Assembly (NCBI GenBank): GCA_030532895.1
Contig: JAUNKF010000013.1
Span: 33,605-92,183 of the forward strand
Source of the DNA: Lautropia sp.
Lineage (GTDB): Bacteria; Pseudomonadota; Gammaproteobacteria; Burkholderiales; Burkholderiaceae_E
Direction: 5' to 3'
DNA length: 58,579 bases
Made by a program: the position numbers and the translations under genes. The notes beneath the pieces are model-generated. The model saw nothing but the letters and a program-made list of their open reading frames with translations. It was not told the origin of the DNA and made no database searches. This document shows positions 53,780-58,579 of the stretch, piece by piece (the first letter of the stretch is position 1; every line of letters starts with the position of its first letter).

Positions 53780-56524
53780 TCACGGCTTGGCGTTCTTCAT
53801 CAGGAAGTCCATCACCTGCTTCTGCTCGTCCGGCGTCAGGCCCGCACGCGGGAACATGCTCTGTGTGATGCCATGCCACTGCTTTTGCGTGAACTGACCG
53901 GGGTCACGCGGGCCGTGGCACACCGTGCAGCGTTGGTAGAAGAGTCGCTCGCCCGGCGTGAGCGAGGCCGTGGCCTTCTCGCGCAGCGACTCGGCCCGCG
54001 CCAGCCCGAACACCGCCGGATCGATCTTCAGATCGGTGCGCTGGACGATGGCTGGTGGCTCATACGCACGGCTGCCGCCCCGATCCGCATCGGTACATTT
54101 GCGCAGCGATGCAAGACAGGTATCGGCCGTCGTCGCCTGCGAAAGACCGCTCGCTGCCCGGCTGCTGGTGATGAAATTGACCAGCCCATTGTTGCAGCGC
54201 CCCTTGCTGTCGAGGTGGGGCCAGGCACCTTCATAAATGCTGACCACACCCTTCATGATCTTGTCGGACACGCGTGCACCCACCACCAAGGCACCGCGCT
54301 CGTTGTAGAGCTCGACCAGATCACCATCCTTGATGCCGTGGGCTTTGGCGTCCTCCACGCTGATCGTGAGCGGCTCGCGCCCCTGAACCTCGTAGGTCTG
54401 ACGCACCGGCCTCGCATTGGCCATCTGTGAATGCAGACGGTTGTAGGGGTGTGGGCTGACCACATGCACTTGCCCAGCCTTCGCATTGCCCAGGTATTCA
54501 CTCGGCTCCAGCCACTTCGGCATGGGCGGGCAGTCGGGCAGCGCCATCTTGTCGATGGTTTCCGAGTACATCTCGATCAAGCCCGTGGGCGTGTGCAGCG
54601 GGTTCTTTTTGGGGTCGGCGCGAAAATCCCCATGACGCACCCAACGGTGTGCCGCCTCTGGCGTCTTCAGCGTCACCGAGCCAGCCTCCCAGAATGCCTC
54701 AAATGGCATCTGTGAAGCGGCGGAGCTGGCCTCATATGCTGCCTGCACATAATCCATGGGTTCCTTGCCCTCGGTAAAGGCAAACTCCACCCCACACAGT
54801 TCCGAGAGTCGCCGGAAAATCTCGAAATCATCCAGCGCATCGCCTTGCGGGGCGATCACCTGCTTCATGGCATAAATCTTGTTGATGTTGTAGGTGCCGC
54901 CCGATGAAATGTCATCACGTTCCACGGTGGTGGTGGCCGCCAGCACGATGTCGGCCCAGCGCGTGGAGGCTGTCCACCAGCAATCCTGAACGATCACCGT
55001 ATCCACCTTCTGCAGCGCCTTGATCAGCTCGTTCAGATCCTGCTGATGTGACATGAAGTTGTTGCCAGCGTTGTAGATCAGCTTCACCAGTGGGTAGGTG
55101 TAGGTCGAACCGTTGTAGGTGAATGTTTTGCCGGGGTTGTTCAGCATGTCGCTGATGCGCGAAGCCGGGCAGATTGTCTTGACCGGATTGCGGCCCTGAG
55201 ACAAACCCGTGGGTGCGGTGGCACCCGATTGTGGTGTGCCGCCACCGCCGTAGTGCCATGAAAACCCCACCCCTTGGCCGGGCAGGCCGATATTGCCCAG
55301 CACACAGGCGAAATTCACGATGGCCCAATAGGGCATTTCACCATGATGGGCACGCTGAATGGCCCAGGAGGCGGCAATCTGCGTGCGCTTGCTCGCACAC
55401 AATTCGGCCAGCGCCCGGATCCGGGCGGCTGGAATGCCTGTGATCTTGGCGGCCCATTCCGGTGTTTTGGCAGGCGTGCCATCCGTATCCTTGCCTTCCA
55501 GATAAGCGCGGAATCGGTCGAAGCCCACCGTGTACGTGTCGATGAAGGCTTGGTCGTGCTTGTTCTGGCTGATCAGGTGATAGCTCATTGCCAGGAACAG
55601 CGCCGTATCGGTATTGGGAATGATCGGCACCCACTCGGCGCCGAGTTTTTCATCGGTGGTGGTCACCTGCGGGTTGATCGAAATGAACTTCACGCCCGCC
55701 TTCTTGATGGCCGTCCAATTCGGGTACATGTCGTGGTCGGCCACCGTGTATTCCACGCGGTTGTTCTTGTCCGGGTCACTGCCCACGAAAACCACCAGCT
55801 CGCTGTGTTTTTCCACCTGCTCCCAGGCTGTTTGGGCCGAATACACTTCCAGATCACCCAGCACCAGCGGCATGATGATCTGGCCTGCGCCGGCCGAATA
55901 ATCACCAGTGGTCATCGATGACCCACCCAGCAGGTTGAAAAAACGCCCTTGCAACACGTTTGGCCGAAAAATCCCTGCATGCGACCACCCACCATAAGAG
56001 CTGCTGAAACAGCCCTCATTGCCGTGCTTCTCGATCGTGTCCAGAATGGCTTTGGCTGTCAGCCCCAGCGCCACATCCCAGCTCACCTGAACGAAAGGCT
56101 CCTTGCCGCGCAGCTCCGGCTTGGTATCACCCGTCTGGAAGCCTTCCAGATACGATTTGCGCACCATGGGCCCCGCCAACCGCGTCCTGTCATACGTGCG
56201 GGCCACCACCCCTTGCAACAGCATCGGCGTGGGCATCTTGTCGGTGGATTGCGCCACCACGCTTTCCAGGCGGCCGTTTTTGACCGTGGCCACCAGCGGC
56301 CCATAGTGTGTGGCATGCGCCACGGTACCGGTGAAGTTGGCCAGCGCATTGGCCGCTGCCGTCTCGGCATTTGCCACCGAAGACGTGCCCATCAACGCAC
56401 CGCCCGCTCCTGCCCCCATCCCGGCGAGCGCACGATGAAGCGGAGGGCGAGCAAAACGGCCGGCTGCCAAGCCCACTGCTCCTGTAGCACTTGATTTAAG
56501 CCATTGGCGTCGTGTGGCACACAT
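53780..56524 (-). CDS. TorA-type molybdopterin reductase fused to a c-type haem domain
   Basis: The 914-residue protein starts with a Tat signal (ATRRQWLKSS). The body matches TMAO reductase TorA/DorA: SSYGGWSHAGIFRPNVLQG with the likely Mo-ligand Ser, RFFNLLGGSSMTTGDYS, VVFVGSDPDKNNRVEY and YNRLHSQMANA in the bis-MGD-binding C-domain. A single CTVCH haem-c site (866-870) lies in an added C-terminal domain of about 75 residues, with Met890 a possible axial ligand. It would reduce TMAO or a related N- or S-oxide in the periplasm. No torC, torD or torR/S/T genes are adjacent, so the fused haem may stand in for TorC. The start at 56522-56524 has AAGGA eight bases upstream; 56542 is an alternative. 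Confidence 0.85.
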   Translation of the reverse strand: MCATRRQWLKSSATGAVGLAAGRFARPPLHRALAGMGAGAGGALMGTSSVANAETAAANALANFTGTVAHATHYGPLVATVKNGRLESVVAQSTDKMPTPMLLQGVVARTYDRTRLAGPMVRKSYLEGFQTGDTKPELRGKEPFVQVSWDVALGLTAKAILDTIEKHGNEGCFSSSYGGWSHAGIFRPNVLQGRFFNLLGGSSMTTGDYSAGAGQIIMPLVLGDLEVYSAQTAWEQVEKHSELVVFVGSDPDKNNRVEYTVADHDMYPNWTAIKKAGVKFISINPQVTTTDEKLGAEWVPIIPNTDTALFLAMSYHLISQNKHDQAFIDTYTVGFDRFRAYLEGKDTDGTPAKTPEWAAKITGIPAARIRALAELCASKRTQIAASWAIQRAHHGEMPYWAIVNFACVLGNIGLPGQGVGFSWHYGGGGTPQSGATAPTGLSQGRNPVKTICPASRISDMLNNPGKTFTYNGSTYTYPLVKLIYNAGNNFMSHQQDLNELIKALQKVDTVIVQDCWWTASTRWADIVLAATTTVERDDISSGGTYNINKIYAMKQVIAPQGDALDDFEIFRRLSELCGVEFAFTEGKEPMDYVQAAYEASSAASQMPFEAFWEAGSVTLKTPEAAHRWVRHGDFRADPKKNPLHTPTGLIEMYSETIDKMALPDCPPMPKWLEPSEYLGNAKAGQVHVVSPHPYNRLHSQMANARPVRQTYEVQGREPLTISVEDAKAHGIKDGDLVELYNERGALVVGARVSDKIMKGVVSIYEGAWPHLDSKGRCNNGLVNFITSSRAASGLSQATTADTCLASLRKCTDADRGGSRAYEPPAIVQRTDLKIDPAVFGLARAESLREKATASLTPGERLFYQRCTVCHGPRDPGQFTQKQWHGITQSMFPRAGLTPDEQKQVMDFLMKNAKP

Positions 56525-56958
56525 CTTGTCGTTCCTTGTCATATGAGAGAGGCATGAGCGCATGCGAGGCTTGGATGCCTCACCAAAAAACCAGAAAATC
56601 GGCAGCCCGGAAAACTGGCAGATTAAAGCATGCTGATGCATTGTAAATAATCGGATCTCTCCTAGGAAAATGATCGGATAATTTTCGGGGCTGTTTCCGG
56701 GATTTTGGTGGGCTGTTGAAATGGATCGACACTCGTTGCGCAAGCGCCTTGTTATCGCCGTAAACCATTGATTTCATGGCATGAACTTCATGTCGTCATC
56801 ATGATGATCCCCTGAATGAGGGGTGTTTCAAAAGCCTGTTAATGAGTGGTCGACTGGAAGGGAAGTGTGGCTCGGTTTTTGATAAAATCCATGTGCAATT
56901 TGTTTTATTGGGCGTCATATATTTGTTTATATAACGGATAATTGAATGGAGCAGCCCC

Positions 56959-57004
56959 CTCGAGAAGCGCTGCTCTTTCTGTTTGAGGAAGAAAGCAGCT
57001 CGAG
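56959..57004. repeat. Bulged hairpin bounded by CTCGAG
   Basis: GCTGC-TTTCT (56969-56973, 56976-56980) pairs with AGAAAGCAGC (56990-56999) across a two-base bulge, and CTCGAG stands at both outer ends. It is immediately next to repeat copy 3. Confidence 0.5.
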
Positions 57005-57013
57005 CCGCTTAGA

Positions 57014-57127
57014 GCGTGTTCTGCACTGATTCGTCCCCTTGATAAGCCCCTCTGCGTGTGCAGAACTTCGTGTCCTTCACATACCGGGACACCGCCAGGC
57101 CCGCAGAGTCCTCGATGGCTTCAAGGG
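57014..57127. repeat. Dispersed hairpin repeat, copy 3
   Basis: Arms GTTCTGCA (57018-57025) and TGCAGAAC (57059-57066) enclose 33 bases, of which 57026-57054 are identical to 48097-48125. The 60 bases to the right (57067-57127) match copy 1 on the opposite strand, including the coding-like peptide LEAIEDSAGL read on the minus strand. Confidence 0.8.
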
Positions 57128-57576
57128 GTTGGCGTTCTAGGTTGGCGTTCTAAATTGGGTTGTCTGATCCCATCGCTCTCAGACGGTCAGGCATTTCTCC
57201 TGTTTGGAGTACGAGGCCATCACTTTGGCGTAGAAGGTTTTGAGGGTGTTTATCTGTTAGCCCAAACCGCCCACCCAGATTAGGCCATCTGGCTGATGTC
57301 AAACCACCGAAAAAAGCGCATGATGGCAACACGCCGCTGCACTGGATAGCGGCGAGATCCATCACGAGTTTCAGTTTTGGGCTTGGCCAGCGCCGACAGC
57401 GCTTATTGCTATCGTATCCTTGTTATCGATGCTGTCGGTGTTGAGTCAAGCCTCTTTTTTTGCCTATGCCATTCACCCGGGTCTTGAGGCAAGAAAGCCT
57501 TGGACAGCGACACTTGGCCGCCACATGGCGCCCCACGTTGATGACGCCATCACAGACTCACCGTCGGTAGCCTCCG

Positions 57577-58542
57577 CTACTGAACCCGAAAGACCTCATC
57601 CAGCGTCTGGGCCGTCAGAATCCGCTCCGCCCATTGATCCAGCTCCGTCTGGCTTGCCGCTTCCAGCCGTGCCTGGGTGGTGGCACTCAGCTCTCCGAAA
57701 CGAAGACGTAGCAGACGAGCCAGCATGCTCTGACTTCCTTGCTGCACGCCTTGGCGCATGCCTTGTTGCATGCCCTGTTGGAGACCTTGCTCAATCCCTT
57801 GTTGCATCCCCTGCTGAAGGCCGCTCTGCATGCCTTCTTCCCATTTGCGTTGAAAGATCCCTGCCATCTGTTCGCTCTCCTTCGGATATCGTCTGGCGTA
57901 CTCTTGAAGCTCCTCGTCACTCAGCTCCAGATCGCGGTTGACCATGTCGAGGTACTTGTCCTGCTTGTTGGGGTCTGACTCCAGCTGCAGGATGCCGGTA
58001 TTCGTGCTGTTCCAGAGTGCTACCTTATCATCAAGAGCGCCTGCCATGTACTTCAGGCAGATGCGCGCCACGATGTTGTCGCTGGCCAGAAACTGCTGAA
58101 AGGGCAGATCGCCCAGGGTGCAGCTCAGGTAGTGGAAGCTCATGAACTTGTGACGGTCTCCCCCCAGCTGTAGATGAGTAGGCAGAGATGGGCTGGCCTT
58201 GAGGAAGATCACGACCGGCACTACCCGTTGTGTGTCGTACAACTCGGCCAACTTCAAACAGTACACACCCAGGCGATGGATGGAAAACCGTGAGGGATCG
58301 CTCTCCTGTTCCAGCAAAAAGAGCAGGATCTCGCGCCGCCCATCTTCCCACTCGACCTTCAGCGGCACATCCAGCTCATGGAAACGGTCGCCGAGGCGAT
58401 CTTTCAGCATTTCCTGCCGGATGGGGGTGATCTCGACCTTCTCGCCCGGCGGAATGGCTTCTTCATGGGCAAAGAAGTCCAGTGCCTGGCGAGGATAGTC
58501 GAGAATCAGGTTCTTGAAGTCCTGGTCATGGCTGCGTGACAT
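57577..58542 (-). CDS. Rpn-type PD-(D/E)XK nuclease-like protein with DUF4351 tail
   Basis: The 321-residue protein has an N-terminal Rpn/PDDEXK-like domain (FHELDVPLKVEWEDGRREILLFLLEQES) and then a Gln/Gly-rich stretch of four-residue units (QQGM repeated about ten times). A C-terminal DUF4351 domain (LARLLRLRFGELSATTQARLEAASQTELDQWAERIL) closes it. Rpn proteins are linked to RecA-independent recombination and often vary in copy number through such repeats. It is near the right edge, alone, with no neighbouring mobile element visible apart from repeat copy 3. Start at 58540-58542. Confidence 0.82.
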   Translation of the reverse strand: MSRSHDQDFKNLILDYPRQALDFFAHEEAIPPGEKVEITPIRQEMLKDRLGDRFHELDVPLKVEWEDGRREILLFLLEQESDPSRFSIHRLGVYCLKLAELYDTQRVVPVVIFLKASPSLPTHLQLGGDRHKFMSFHYLSCTLGDLPFQQFLASDNIVARICLKYMAGALDDKVALWNSTNTGILQLESDPNKQDKYLDMVNRDLELSDEELQEYARRYPKESEQMAGIFQRKWEEGMQSGLQQGMQQGIEQGLQQGMQQGMRQGVQQGSQSMLARLLRLRFGELSATTQARLEAASQTELDQWAERILTAQTLDEVFRVQ

Positions 58543-58579
58543 GGTGCTTCACCGTGATGCGATGAAGCCAATGTACTGG

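Larger units (their letters stand above)
56525..57576. other. 1-kb gap between the Rpn-like and TorA-like genes
   Basis: It holds an imperfect FNR-like site TTGAAATGGATCGA (56716-56729), an AT-rich stretch (56620-56960), a bulged hairpin (56959-57004), repeat copy 3 (57014-57127) and about 450 bases of apparently non-coding, possibly decayed sequence. No intact gene is recognisable. Confidence 0.5.

Noticed and set aside
57420-57941. Plus-strand frame across the end of the Rpn-like gene
   Set aside because: Overlaps the Rpn-like gene antisense and has no domain signature.
1-58579. tRNA, rRNA, CRISPR array or intact insertion sequence
   Set aside because: No cloverleaf-like TTCGANNC context, no regularly spaced repeats, and no intact transposase were seen on either strand.

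Overview
The window is high-GC and reads as the chromosome of a Gram-negative betaproteobacterium, most likely in the Burkholderiales. The grounds are the rsmD-coaD-ferredoxin block beside ftsY, an exosortase-locus-type polysaccharide export pair, the divergent ppk/ppx pair and a cyoABCD-SURF1 cluster. Lautropia-like bacteria are my best guess, but no rRNA or marker fixes the genus. Coding density is high. I saw no tRNA, rRNA, CRISPR array, intact insertion sequence or prophage.

Layout, left to right. (1) Positions 1-4766: two tandem minus-strand paralogues of large surface proteins with a shared N-terminal prefix domain and Ig-like repeats; the first runs off the left edge. (2) 5106-6002: the heat-shock sigma factor rpoH with its own terminator. 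(3) 6478-17891: an exopolysaccharide/nucleotide-sugar region with an initiating sugar-phosphate transferase, an EpsL-like outer-membrane barrel, an EpsE-like export protein, a zinc-binding sugar methyltransferase, a DUF4910 protein, a class-III aminotransferase, a phytanoyl-CoA-dioxygenase-like enzyme and rfbF. No polymerase, flippase or glycosyltransferase is present, so the pathway must be completed elsewhere. (4) 18063-30813: mostly core genes: a ChaN-like lipoprotein, ftsY, rsmD, coaD, a ferredoxin, a DadA-like oxidase, a fungal-type neutral trehalase, ppk and ppx. (5) 30879-40897: transport and small-molecule genes (DASS, NCS2, MetQ, a VUT/YhhQ transporter paired with an unusual QueF-like protein, CorA) plus a lipoprotein gene interrupted by an in-frame TGA. 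(6) 41065-47938: bo3-type quinol oxidase cyoABCD with SURF1, then an alanine/sodium symporter. (7) 48205-50787: a ferrous-iron feo operon behind a perfect FNR-type box. (8) 50965-58542: an App1-like phosphatase, a UbiH-family hydroxylase, a TorA-type molybdoenzyme fused to a c-type haem domain, and an Rpn/DUF4351 nuclease-like protein.

Genes that plausibly work together: cyoABCD with SURF1 for aerobic quinol oxidation; feo and the TorA-like reductase for low-oxygen life; the VUT transporter and QueF-like protein around deazaguanine (queuosine precursor) metabolism; ppk and ppx for polyphosphate turnover.

The observations I rate highest are a dispersed hairpin repeat whose arms differ by two compensatory base-pair changes while a 29-nt loop segment stays identical, a QueF-like protein lacking the catalytic aspartate, a TMAO-reductase/cytochrome c fusion, a bacterial trehalase with the fungal calcium-binding motif, and a lipoprotein gene with an internal in-frame TGA. 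Residue comparisons with known families are from memory and need an alignment.
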